DNA of 64,000 nt, from the NCBI GenBank assembly GCA_023053575.1, contig JAKZAP010000018.1, positions 20,798,202 to 20,862,201 on the forward strand. Reading direction: 5' to 3'. Numbering within the stretch: the first letter of the stretch is position 1; each line of letters starts with the position of its first letter. Below the pieces are notes generated by a model, which saw only the letters and a list, made by a program, of their open reading frames with translations, was not told the origin of the DNA and searched no databases. Source of the stretch: Branchinecta lynchi (taxonomy: Eukaryota; Arthropoda; Branchiopoda; Anostraca; Branchinectidae). Position numbers and translations under genes: made by a program. Shown piece by piece: positions 54,008 to 64,000 of the stretch.

Positions 54008-56421
54008 GTATGTCGCAGCCTTATGCTGATCTTGTTGAGTTTGCTCGGGATAATGAGCTGTGCGTGGCTGATGTTTTGCTTTTGCCGACGGAATCTTTCA
54101 CATATGTTAGTGAAGCTCACGAAAACTCGTCATCGTGGCTAGATCACATTCTTGTCACACAATCATGCTTGCCTATGATAAATAATATGCGTGTTTTATA
54201 TGATTACGGGCCTGACCATCTGCCTCTTGCGTTTATAGTTTCGATGGTCGCAAGACCACCCATAATGCCTCAGGCTACAGTAGAATCTGTCCAGCTTGCA
54301 TGGGAGCAAGCTAGCCAAGAAGATCTATTAAATTATTTGGTAGTGAGCAAGGAAAAATTTTCGGAGTTAAATCTTGATTTGGAGTGCTTGAAATGTTTGA
54401 AACCTTGTTGTGATAATATTAGCCATTGTGAATCTATTATGTCTGTGTATGAGTCATTTATCAGTTGCATGATTATTGCCGCAAGGATTACTATTCCTAG
54501 TAAACGTGCTGGTCGGAAGCGGACAGGTTTTACGTGTATTCCTGGATGGAATACTCACCTGAGTTATCTTTATCGGAGGTCGCGAATTTTATTTCGTTCG
54601 TGGGTTGAGGGGAGTAGACCTGTTTCTGGTCCACTATTTGTGGCTATGAAGCTAGCCAGGTCTTGCTTTAAGAATAAGTTGAAATGGTGCGGGAAGAATG
54701 CATCGCTTCTTAGAGCGGAGAGCATAGCTCTTTCTTTTTTGAATGTAAAGGATTTTTGGGCGAAGATTAAAGCTACGTTTGGGAGTAAGCGAATTCTTCC
54801 ATCTTCCGTGGATAATGTGTCAGGTGGCAATAATATTGCTAGGTTGTGGAGGGATAAGTTTTGTACTCTTTTTAATTCTGTACCGAGTGATTGTTCGTGG
54901 GCTAGTGGTTATAAGTCAGAGAGGCCTCACTGCCCTGTTACGCTGGAGGAGATTAGTGCTCTTGTTAGAGATCTGGATCCTAATAAGGCAGGTGGGGATG
55001 ATGGTATTACAGCTAGACATCTCAAGTTTTCTAGTAATGATAAGTACCAAATACTTGCTGAGTTGTTTAATGCTTTTATTGGGCATGGGTTCCTACCTAA
55101 CTCTCTGATGGATGTTTGTCTGGTTCCAGTACCGAAAGGTAGGAACAGTGACATTACTCTGTCAGAGAATTACAGGCCCATTGCTTTGGCTACTATTGTC
55201 AGTAAGCTGTTTGAAAAGTGTATACTATTAAAAATTGGTGGTTGTCTCTCTACTAGTGATTACCAGTTTGGGTTTAAGCATGCACATGGGGTGGATCTTG
55301 CTATTTTTCTGTTTAAAACGGTGGTGGAATACTTTTGGCATTTCTCGACGCCAGTTTTTGTATGTTTTGTTGACTCGTCGAAGGCTTTTGACCGGGTGAA
55401 CCATGATAAAATTTTAAAAATTTTGATTGGGAGGGGCGTTCCTGCCCAGTATGTGAAACTTTTTGCTTACTGATTTCGTAATCAGAGGTTTAAGGTTCGG
55501 TGGGGTAGTGAGAATAGTGATAGTTTTGACCTGGTCAATGGTCTTCGACAAGGTGGAGTGCTCTCCCCTCTTTTGTATGCCATATATGTGGATGGGCTAT
55601 CTACAGTCCTTGTGCAGTCCAAGGTTGGATGTTTCATTGCTGGTGCTTGCTTGAACCATGTACTGTTTGCTGACGACCTGGTTTTATTGGCACCTTCTGT
55701 GTATGCACTAAATCGATTGCTTGAGATTTGTGATGCTTTTGCGGTGGAGCATGACATACAGTTCAACACAAAAAAAACAGTAGCTATGGCTTTGTTCCCT
55801 AGAGGTTGTCATCTTCCTAAGCTGCCAGTTCTGTTGTCGGGTAGAGTTATAGAGTACGTTGCGGATTGCAAATACCTGGGTTTTGTGATTACAGAGAAAC
55901 TGAGTGATGATCTACAGTTGAAACAGTTGGCTAATGCGCTATGTAAATATGGTAATATGCTCCTTTGGAAATTTAGTGATATTACTTTGAGTGTTAAGAT
56001 ACATCTATTTCGTACTTATTGTAGTCAGTTTTATGCCATTGCCCTTGTGTGTAACCACACTAAAGCTGCGAGGTATAACCTTGAGGCTTGCCACCGTCGA
56101 ATTTTTCGTCGCCTTCTCCGTCTAGCACCATTGGCTAGCACGACGCAGGCTTATGTGTGGAATTCATGCTCTACTGTGCCGGAAATTGCGCGTAAAGCTC
56201 GCTCATCTCTCCTCACGAGAATTATGAACAGCGATAACTCTTTGATTCGGGTTGTTGCTCATCCGCTCCTCCATAATCTCTGTACATGGAAGCATTTGCT
56301 TTCTACAGAGTGAGGAGTTTGTAGTTTTTTTTTCTATTTTTTGTTTTTGTTGTTGTTGTTGTAGTTAGTTATGGCTTGTTGGCTGAAATAAAGATTAATA
56401 ATAATAATAATAATAATAATA
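54008..56421 (+). mobile_element. 5'-truncated LINE (endonuclease end plus reverse transcriptase)
   Basis: About 2.4 kb. It opens within the apurinic-type endonuclease (SSSWLDHILVTQSCLP, GPDHLPLAF), followed by a linker and a complete RT: LDPNKAGGDDGITARHLKFS, ENYRPIALATIVSKLFEKCI, motif A FVCFVDSSKAFDRVNHDKI, motif B NGLRQGGVLSPLLYAIYVDG, motif C VLFADDLVLLA. A short 3' UTR and an (AAT)n tail follow. The open frame 54010-56313 is continuous except for one TGA at 55471-55473. (TAA)-type tails and this RT suit the I/Jockey group, but the clade is not proven. Target duplication ATTAG. The low damage suggests a recent insertion. It is inactive because it lacks its 5' half. Confidence 0.92.
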
Positions 56422-56617
56422 ATTAGGCATCCAAGGAGGAAGACGAAGAGGATTTTGGATTTAAAGTAAGTATGTTTTACTTTGTATAGAACATGGAGAA
56501 GCGCAACACTTTTATATAATTTTGCTAATAGACTTCAGTTTAGATGGAACTGGGATTAAACTGTTTGATCATAAGACCGACATATTTTTGCTTTCCATAG
56601 ATGTTCTCAACAATCAA
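56422..56617. repeat. Tandem duplication, copy 1 (right part, after LINE)
   Basis: From ATTAGGCATCCAAGGAGGAA to ATGTTCTCAACAATC. It includes the candidate 39-bp exon and about 40 bp (TAATAGACTTCAGTTTAGAT) that copy 2 lacks. Confidence 0.85.
56427..56465 (+). CDS. Candidate 39-bp exon (uncertain)
   Basis: Between an ATTAG and a consensus GTAAGT donor lies a 39-bp open segment. In phase 0 it would read ASKEEDEEDFGFK, an acidic stretch. In phase 1, the phase the preceding CNG exon needs, it would reach a TAA after about 12 codons and so would be a short terminal exon. The upstream polypyrimidine tract is now a LINE tail, so the acceptor is poor. A second copy at 56772-56810 has lost the GT donor. 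It could be a CNG exon, an exon of another transcript, or chance. Only transcript data would decide. Confidence 0.25.
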
Positions 56618-56920
56618 ATAATTTAAATATTGTCAAAGAACAATCCTTTGCCGCTCATGGCCGTTCTGACTGCATTTGAATCGTTGATATAGAAGGAAGT
56701 TTGGAAGCTGGTCGAGCTTCCGGATTGGGTCAATGATAGGCCTACTATATTCTGGGTTATGTAGGTATTAGGCGTCCAAGGAGGAAGACGAAGAGGATTT
56801 TGGATTTAAAATAAGTCTGTTTTACTTTGTATAGAACATGGAGAAGCGCAACACTGTTATATAATTTTGATCACAAGACCGACATATTTTTGCTTTCCAT
56901 AGATGTTCTCAACAATCAGT
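56618..56920. repeat. Tandem duplication, copy 2 (empty site)
   Basis: Carries GGTATTAGGCGTCCAAGG intact, the pre-insertion form of the LINE target in copy 1. The exon-like 39 bp (56772-56810) is followed by ATAAGT instead of GTAAGT. Confidence 0.85.
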
Positions 56921-56989
56921 TTTTTAGTTTGTTTCAGAGTCATGCCAAAAGGTACATAAATTTAAATTTGACGAAGTCCAAAGTCGGGA

Positions 56990-57200
56990 TTGGGCTGATT
57001 CAAATTCAAATTCGTTATATTCTCCAAATATTCTTTTGCAACGTATATCATAGGACGTCAACGAAAATAATAACCCTTTTTGGTTTATCATTGACTTACT
57101 TCGTTTGCATTTAAACGATACGTCTAAATATAAATAAACTTGTACGGATAAAAGTCATCAATTCACAAAATATTAAACTAATCGGTAACTATATATCTAC
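56990..57200 (-). repeat. LINE 3' tail, family L4, second copy
   Basis: Plus-strand GATTCAAATTCAAATTCGTT, ATATTCTCCAAATATTCTTT and AACGAAAATAATAACCC match 35205-35290, the tail of the reverse-oriented L4 element. No coding part remains. Confidence 0.75.
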
Positions 57201-57228
57201 AATTATAAAAATGACAATATATACAATT

Positions 57229-57300
57229 AACCTGATGGTCTAACGGTTGGCTGTGGGATTGGATTGTGCTGATGGGTATGAGTCGGATCCTCCTTGAGGA
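57229..57300 (+). ncRNA. Possible tRNA-derived SINE head
   Basis: TGGTCTAACGGTTGGC resembles an A box and GAGTCGGATCC a weak B box. No cloverleaf closes. Low confidence. Confidence 0.3.
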
Positions 57301-57399
57301 GGAGTCAAAGAATGAGAAGTCCAGTTTCCGATCATCCTCCCAACTCCCACCATTACTGTTTAATCCGCTATGAATCATTTCATAAAATGTACTTTCGAC

Positions 57400-58590
57400 T
57401 TTACAGTTAACAGGCGCTCTTTAAAGGAGCTGGAACTTCATTTGTAGGGCAAAAATGATAATGGGCTCATGGGATCATGAAAATGTACATTTCGCTTAAA
57501 AATATTGTTCTTACTTTGCGGTCCAGATTGGTACTTTAAGGAGAAGTCGGATTTAGAAAGTGGCGATTCCTAAGCGATTCCTGATTCTCCGATATTCCAG
57601 CCAAGTTTCATCTCCCAGCACATCTGGAAGTACCTTAACTCCTGACCGCCGGAATTCCGGACCCTCCCCCTTCAAACTCCCCCCCACAGTCGCCGGATCC
57701 AATCCAGTTCTGAAAAAGGTTTATCCAGAGCATCTGTTTGTTATTCTCACGAAGTTTCCATCCCAATCCCTCCAGTATCAGCCAGTCACGTATTTTCAGG
57801 TCTCTCCCCCCCCCCCCCCAACTTTTATCGGATCCGGTCCGGACATGAAAAGATCACCAGAGACATGTCCTCTGTACAATTATTAAATTTCACTCAAATC
57901 CGATCACCCGTTCCAAAGTTACAAGTAACTCAGTATTCGGGATTCCCCCTCCCGCCCCTCCCCACGACTATCGGATCGAGTAAATTTGTATTTACAAGTC
58001 AGTTTGATCGGATCCGTGATACGCCTCCCAAGTTTCGTCACGAAAATCACCAAGACTACCATCACTGAAATTCAGGGAAACTCTCCTCCCCCCCCCCCCC
58101 CAAGGGTCCAGATTCAATCAAATTGTGTAAACGATTTATCTGGGGCAGATGCCTGTTCTTCCCAGCAAGTTTCACTCCGATCCCTCCATTCTAACCTTTT
58201 GTCGAGACTTCCGCCCCCCCCCCCCCCAACTCCCCCATAGCTACCGAATCCGGTCCGGACTTCAAATGGGACATCAAAGATATATCCTTGACTCAATTTT
58301 AAAGTTTAATTCCAATCCGATAACCCGTTCAAAAGTTACACACTCCTCAATTCCCCCCCCCCTCCAGCTCCCCTATTGCTACCGAATCCGGCCCGGACTT
58401 CAAATGGGACATCAGTTTATGTCCTTTATTCAGTTGTCAAGTTTCATTCCAGTTCGACATCCCGTTCAAAAGTTAAGCACTACTCAATTTTAACCCTAAC
58501 TCGAAAAATTGTGACAAAAATACCGGACCGACCGACAGACGGAATTCCGATCGGTATATGGCACTTGAGCCAGAGGCTGCAAGTGCCATA
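57400..58590. mobile_element. Complex repeat family B, copy with terminal hairpin
   Basis: Left part has the 128-bp-array words (GGCAAAAATGATAATGGGCT). The middle has C runs at 57808, 58088 and 58215 with TCCGGACTTCAAATGGGACA repeated. The right end CCGATCGGTATATGGCACTT leads into the hairpin TATGGCACTTG-AGCC-AGA-GGCT-GCAAG (58557-58590). Same orientation and terminus as 7012-8546. Confidence 0.72.
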
Positions 58591-60598
58591 CAAAATACGG
58601 AAAAGAAAATACTAAAAGAAACCGATAAAGCTGGTAATTATTTTGAATTTCCTAGACATTTTCCATATAGCTGCTTAAAAAAAAAATGTTTTGTTAGATC
58701 CATAGTCAAACTATGATCAAAGCTATTTCCGAACCGCGCCACTAGATGACCGAGCGGTCGGATCGAGTCGTGGCTTCACCTTGGGTCTTGTGTGTGTGTG
58801 GGGGGGGGGTCTAGGCGTTACAACTGCTAGAATGCTTACGATGCAACTCCTTTAAGAAACTCAGCAGATCTTCAAACGAGTCAATAGCGGTATAGAGGTA
58901 TTCACTCACATTTGCTTTCATATTCGCAATCACAGGGTTGTTTACCTCTTGTAACACAGACGATGTTTATACAGAAAAGTTAGATCGTATTATTTACGCA
59001 AGAGATGGGATTTGTTTAAGCGTTCTAGAAGTTTGTGTAGACGACGATTTAGCCTAAGAAGAACTGTAGGGCCCAGATCTATGCTTTCCATGCAGCGGAA
59101 ACAGGCCTTACTCGGAGCGACGCACATAATAAGGCTGGCGACATTTAGAGCGAACAAACTTGTGGGCTTAGAAAATGCTAGTACAGCTAAGATTGAGTCA
59201 GCAAACATCGAGGTAACAGGGGGGGGGGGGGTATATTTTATTGCTGTTTTCAGAATATGAAGTTATCGTTGCCAGCGCTGGTGATCAACCTGAGTGAGTT
59301 TGAGTAGGGACGTTACGGATCGCTAGTGGTGCTAGTGTCGCTTCTATTCGGTATGTGTCACCTTTTCACGTCTTCGCAGCACTCCCTAGTGTTATTTTTC
59401 TTTGTTGTATGCCAAGAAGATTTTCAGTTAATGAATATCCGTACTGATCCATTCCAGCTTCCCCTTCTCCCATCTTGGTTACTACATTTACTTGCTCGCC
59501 TCGGGTAATGCTGGGTGTCAAAAAAGGTGACCCACAACAGCGAGGGCCGTGTTAGCAATGACAGTAAACTGAAATAATTCTTAACTGAATTTAGAAGTCT
59601 AGGACAAATATAAATGTAGGAGTGGTCGAACTGACATGCGGGCGAACGGACAGGGGTGAACTAACGTGTGAGCGAACTATGTGTGGGTGGACTTACAGAT
59701 ATTCGTGCGTCAACTGACGTGTTCGTCAGCTCGCAAACTGCGGAAAATGTAAAAAAAAAAAAAGGTCGTAAAATGTCACTCGAAACTTGCAAAAGCCTGT
59801 TTCAGAGTGAATTATGGACTTTTCTTATAATTTGTTTGTCTAACTTTATTATTCAGAACAAGATAAAGTGCTTCCAGAATAGTCAGCTTTTTCTTTTCTT
59901 TCATTCTCAGCAACTGTTTTCTCAGCAGTAAGAAAACTGGAGCGACCTTACGTCCCATGAATTCCTAATGCAATGCAGTGTTGATTGTATTTTATTCAGT
60001 AGAAAGTTAGCGATAGAACTTGGTTGTTGTGAACCTCTAATGCCATGCACCTACTTCAAGGCCGAGATGGGCGTGATAACGATCGAGGAGTTACCTACTC
60101 CCTGGCACCAGCTGTGCACTCTTGGCGGCATCGGCCAAAAACAGCAATACCGGCCATGATTTAGACGATTCGCCTTTCAAACGCTTCTAAGCATTTTAAT
60201 GTTCTAATACGTGGCACCGCGTCACGGAGTACTTGCTGTACACTAAAATCGAGAGTGGGCACCCTGCGAGAACAACCTTCTTTCTACTTCCCAAATCACA
60301 AGTGAGACTTTATTTAGATCTTCTGGCACAGCCCAATACTTTCTCCAGTATCACTCGATGTTGCTGTTGCATTTGCCCATGTTCATAAGCTTTTTCTGGG
60401 GGAAGAAAAGGGTGGTCACCCCTAAGAGGCATGAAAACGAGAGATCTAAACGTTAGAGTTAGATCCAATTAAGGAATTATTAAAAACCGAACGTCATTAA
60501 CAAAAAATAATACCCTCCCCCCCCCCAAAAAAAAGGGTTGCGAAGGATGTTTCCTCCTCAGACCCAGTGTCGATCCGCTTTTACCCGTTAACTGTCTG
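58591..60598. other. Unassigned sequence
   Basis: No exon with convincing codon content. A tRNA-like GATGACCGAGCGGTC at 58744 and a (TG)n/G run near 58791-58810 are visible. An A run at 59750. Small ORFs here show no family traits. Confidence 0.4.
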
Positions 60599-60911
60599 CA
60601 GAAGAGTCACGTATGGGCGGACCCCCCCCCCCCCCCTTCACCATGGAGTCGGCCAACCGGTAAAAAAAAAAAGAGTCGGAACGAAGTGCAGCTACTATTT
60701 GTATAACAATCGTTTTTTCTGTAAAATGGTCTTTTTTCTAAAAAACGATCAATTCTTTCTTATAAATAGTTTGTTCCGTAAAAGTAGTAGAGTTTTTAAT
60801 AAAACAGTAAATTTAAAAAAAAGTCAGTTTTTCTTCTGAAAATCAGTCGCGAAAGTCAATAGAATGAAAAATCGTTGGCCCCCAAAACATTTTGGCTAGA
60901 AGAGCCTCTGC
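60599..60911. mobile_element. hAT-like MITE family E, degraded copy
   Basis: CAGAAGAGTCACGTATGGGC at the left, C run, GTCGGCCAACCGGTAAA, several diverged AACGATC/AACAGT TTTTT units, and CATTTTGGCTAGAAGAGCCT then CTG at the right. No clear target duplication. Confidence 0.65.
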
Positions 60912-61458
60912 CTCTTCGGTGGCGTTTTGCGGGCGATTAGGTTTTGACCGTTCTCCTTAAAGCCTAGAAATATTTTCGCGGTGAAATGGCCCAGAAACAC
61001 CATTTTCGATAATACCAATATCTTTCCACGTGAGATTAGCCATTTCCTTGTTAGGGCTTGTCGACTTTAACCAGCCTTCCTGCTATCCTGACAAAATATT
61101 TGCTCTGGCTGATATGACGATTTGCAATGTAAAAGACATTTTATGTCCATATCTGAACTTTCCCCGGCAAGTTCGTCCGGAATCCGACGAAAACCGGTAG
61201 TTGTGTAGAAGTAAAAGTATTCGGAAGTCGATCACAGTTCCACGCAGAATCCATACCTAAACTTTATTTTCTCGAGGAGGCATCTGCAGCTCATTTTCCA
61301 TAAATAGGTTGCGAACGATGCGACGTCTAATTGGTGAAAGCACCGTCTTCGGATTTCTTTATTCTGGGTCCTGTCGCTGAAATGTATGCCAAGTAGCTTT
61401 CGAATACGGCTGTAATATCGAAAACGATGAGCGATTGAGCATCGATTGCCTTTATGGG

Positions 61459-61816
61459 CAGGGGCACCATGACTGGGGGAAGGGGGGACGCCCCCCCCCC
61501 CCAAAGCTGTCGGCCAGTTGGTAAAAAATAACCGAGTCGGAGCGAAGCGCCTCGATTATTCGTCAAAACAATTGATTTTTTCATGAAAACAGTCGTTTTT
61601 TTCTGAAACTTGGTCGATTTTTTGTCAAAATAGTCGTTTTTTCTGAAAATTAGTGTATTTTTCTTAAAGGCAGTCGATTTTTAAAAAAAAATGTCATTTT
61701 TATCGTTGAAATCAGTCGTTTTCTCTGTAGAAAAAGTCGGTAAAAATGAACAGCCAGTCGACAAATGCCTCATCCCGCCCCCCCCTCCCCAAACATTTTG
61801 GCTAGTAACGCCTCTG
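61459..61816. mobile_element. hAT-like MITE family E, best copy (perfect 8-bp duplication)
   Basis: 358 bp from CAGGGGCACCATGACTGGGG to TTGGCTAGTAACGCCTCTG, flanked by perfect TTTATGGG repeats at 61451-61458 and 61817-61824. Contains a G run then a C run that can pair, GTCGGAGCGAAGCGCCTCGA and about six AAAACAGT/CAGTCG TTTTT units. Confidence 0.9.
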
Positions 61817-61824
61817 TTTATGGG

Positions 61825-62739
61825 CCATATATGGAACCCTTGGAACAGTAATTAACAGGTCTTGCCAGGTAGATCTGGATTTTTATGCCAGCGTGACATT
61901 GCGACTGTTTCACACTCTCTTTCTGATTTGCGCGATCCGTGTTGCCATCTCTTCCTTGCAGCCACCATCTGTGTTCGGGTGAGAGAACCAAGGTACATAA
62001 AGGAGTCTGCTAGCTCTGTCTGATAGTTTACTGGTTGAAAGAGATGTTGGAACCAACGTCTGTAGCACTAGGGTGCTCGTTGGTAGCTACAGCCGTTGCA
62101 TCTGACCGTGTTAGAAGTCACAACCTCTCTGACACTTGCACTGGTTGACGTTAAGAAGGGGGGGGGGGGCTGGTTTCTTCTTGATCGTTGCTGGGATGTA
62201 ACTTCCAGCAAAAAACTGCCGTACCCAGTTATCCGAGTTCATTGCAGAAGAGCTGCTTACATTCCATTATCTGCAAATTCACGTGCTGAGTCAATAAGGA
62301 CCTTAGCTACCTGACCAAAGCCGTATCGGCCCGGTACAGCGACAGTAAGACAGATTAACTAATTCATTGTGGTCTGGAAGTGGTGTTACTGTTGGACATT
62401 ACCCCTGGAATGTCCCCTGGAACGTTCGAGATGAGCCATTGCTTTCGTCGATGGCCAATTGTCGTATACGTCAAAAAGTGCCGTGTACGCCAAGAACTAG
62501 CCTACTGAAGCTTTTTCGAAATGGTTGGTGAAATACGTGACGTACTGTCGTGAATAGGATCTAGTTTATAATTAAGTGGCCAAGCCGGTTTGAAGTAGCC
62601 AACCACCATCAGTGGCATTGTGGCATAAGTATAATGGACCGTAAATTGGATTCTGAATAGCCTAGGATTCTGAATAGCCTGAATAGCCACATGCTTCACA
62701 AACTGGTAGATCCAAATTTTCTTTAGAGCGTGTATTCTA
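61825..62739. other. Unassigned sequence
   Basis: A G run at 62159 and a direct repeat ATTCTGAATAGCCT near 62650-62680. No gene recognised. Confidence 0.4.
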
Positions 62740-63300
62740 ACCCTGATATTGAGAAGAAGTTCTTGCTTCAAAAACGGCGAACTACTTGTCGGACGAAAAA
62801 ATAAATTTCAGATATGGACTCCTTGGTCTCCGGCTGGTCTCCTTACCCATCAACCAACTGTGCTATTAGACTATACAGTATTTTTGACAGTAAGCTTTCT
62901 ACTTGTACGGTACCGAATTTCCAGTATTCGCCGGAGCCAAGGTACTTGTCGGGCGAAAAAAAAAAGAGTTTAGATATGGCCTGAGAAGGTCTCCTTACCC
63001 CTAAGCCGACTGTACTAGTAGACCGAACAAGTTATTCTTTATTCTTGTACGGTTCCAAATTCCGGTTTTCGCCGGATTCCGGGCGAGATACTTGTCGGGC
63101 TATTCAGTAAATTCAGATATGGTTGTAGCAGGTCTCCTAACCTCTAAACCGACTGTGCATTAGTGCCTATTAGACCAACAAAGTTTTCTTTGTTGAAAAT
63201 AAACTTTTTACGTATGTGGGACGGTACTGAATTCCCGGTTTTCAGTGGATTCCGGGCTAACTACTTGTCGGGTTGAAAAAGAAAGTTTAAATAATAGACC
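62740..63300. repeat. D-unit array, inverse orientation, diverged
   Basis: CTCCTTACCC/CTCCTAACC words at 62840, 62991 and 63134 and ACTTGTCGGGCGAAAAA at each unit are reverse forms of the D unit. Spacing is 143-151 bp, longer than the 137 bp of other arrays. A single plus-oriented unit lies near 61140-61260. Confidence 0.65.
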
Positions 63301-64000
63301 GTCATAACAACCTAAACAAAACTTATTTTCGCCCCTTAATTCCCCCCCCCCCTCACCCTTTCAAGCAGCCCTAGAAAGTTTAGCCATCGAGAGATTTCAG
63401 TGGATAGAGGATCCACTGACCATTTTAGTGTAAAAAACCTTTGTGTTTCAGTTTTGTCGGGGTTGACCCACTTTTCATCGTACTTATTAGAACAATATCA
63501 GCATGAGAATTTTAGTCTAGGGTACGTCATACAAAGGCCTTCCCAGTGTATTTCTCCGAAACACTTGAGATGAAAATCAGGGCTAATAAATAAGGAACTG
63601 GAGCGTCTTGCGTCTTATCTTGGGTTCCATGTTGGGTGACATTTTCTGTGCTGAAGGAAAATGATTAGGGTCTTAACCGTCCGCTAGGAAGCGACACAGG
63701 GATTACCAAGCTTAGCAGGGTCTTTGCGAAATAATGGGAGTAGCGAAGCGAAGCAAGCTTGCGAACGCAAGCTATTTAAAGGTTCTTACTTATATTACTG
63801 CTTCGTGCTACGGCTCTGGTCATTCTCTTCTCGTTTCAAAGACTTCGAACTTCCTATGTCAGTTTCAATCATTCTAACGACACTGCGTTGATTGGTTAGG
63901 CTCCCGTTCAACAAAGTATATGCAAGTTTCGCAATGTTTCTCATCAAAACCAATGGTACCGACCGGTGCTGAAAACAATCTGGACTGACCTGTAACCCTT
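63301..64000. other. Unassigned sequence at window end
   Basis: A C run near 63341. GCGAAGCGAAGCAAGCTTGC then GAACGCAAGC near 63755 forms a short palindrome. No gene recognised. Confidence 0.4.

Noticed and set aside
54010..56313. A host reverse-transcriptase-like gene
   Set aside because: It has LINE endonuclease and RT order, an (AAT)n tail, a target duplication and an empty-site paralogue, so it is a retrotransposon insertion.
1..64000. LTR retrotransposon or integrated virus
   Set aside because: No paired long terminal repeats, gag/protease/integrase motifs or viral structural genes were seen.

Overview
This is a eukaryotic, almost certainly invertebrate animal, nuclear window. It is AT-rich and intron-dominated, with no bacterial gene layout and tracts of 10 or more G or C scattered throughout. 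Very large introns crowded with LINE, hAT-like, foldback and minisatellite-type repeats fit a repeat-rich arthropod-type genome. A crustacean is plausible, but nothing in the window proves the taxon.

The only convincing host gene is a cyclic nucleotide-gated (CNG) channel subunit on the + strand. Five exons are visible: 1625-2332 (S1 to S6 and pore), 10893-11033 (C-linker), 30694-30846 (end of C-linker, start of the cyclic nucleotide-binding domain, CNBD), 39395-39532 (CNBD beta-roll) and 49454-49621 (phosphate-binding cassette and C-helix). They join in one open frame at GT-AG junctions. All five are symmetric phase 1-1 and multiples of three, separated by introns of about 8.6, 19.7, 8.5 and 9.9 kb. 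The 5' exons and the true C-terminus are not seen with confidence. The sequence looks most like the invertebrate beta-type (TAX-2/CNGB-like) branch, and its pore lacks both the filter glycine and the acidic residue of alpha subunits.

Everything else is mostly mobile DNA. (a) Non-LTR retrotransposons: a 2.4 kb 5'-truncated LINE at 54008-56421 with one nonsense codon, plus decayed LINE fragments at 12310, 18677, 20227, 26494, 27460, 35190, 43871, 46550, 47532 and 56990. (b) hAT-like elements with 8-bp target-site duplications: 11371-11823, 52391-53331, and a G/C-run family at 5388, 6852, 26040, 28490, 53005, 60599 and 61459. (c) A palindromic TAGTAG-rich MITE in five copies. (d) Foldback elements at 2948-4594, 19261-19620, 27266-27439, 39715-39915 and 47865-49275, the last with a 9-bp duplication. 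(e) A TA-flanked family at 29106 and 33025. (f) Complex satellite-like elements: a 137-bp-period array family (8850-9660, 22465-22970, 62740-63300) and a large family with hairpin ends and G/C runs (7012, 10470, 14701, 20624, 29412, 37140, 44390, 50282, 57400). (g) tRNA-like SINE heads.

The nesting is informative. An empty-site duplicate lies next to the 2.4 kb LINE. A 1.4 kb foldback element sits inside an older repeat and carries a MITE within itself. A roughly 50-bp copy of the CNG exon-4 splice acceptor lies inside an unrelated repeat 2 kb upstream. I found no CRISPR array, operon, rRNA gene or second intact protein-coding gene.
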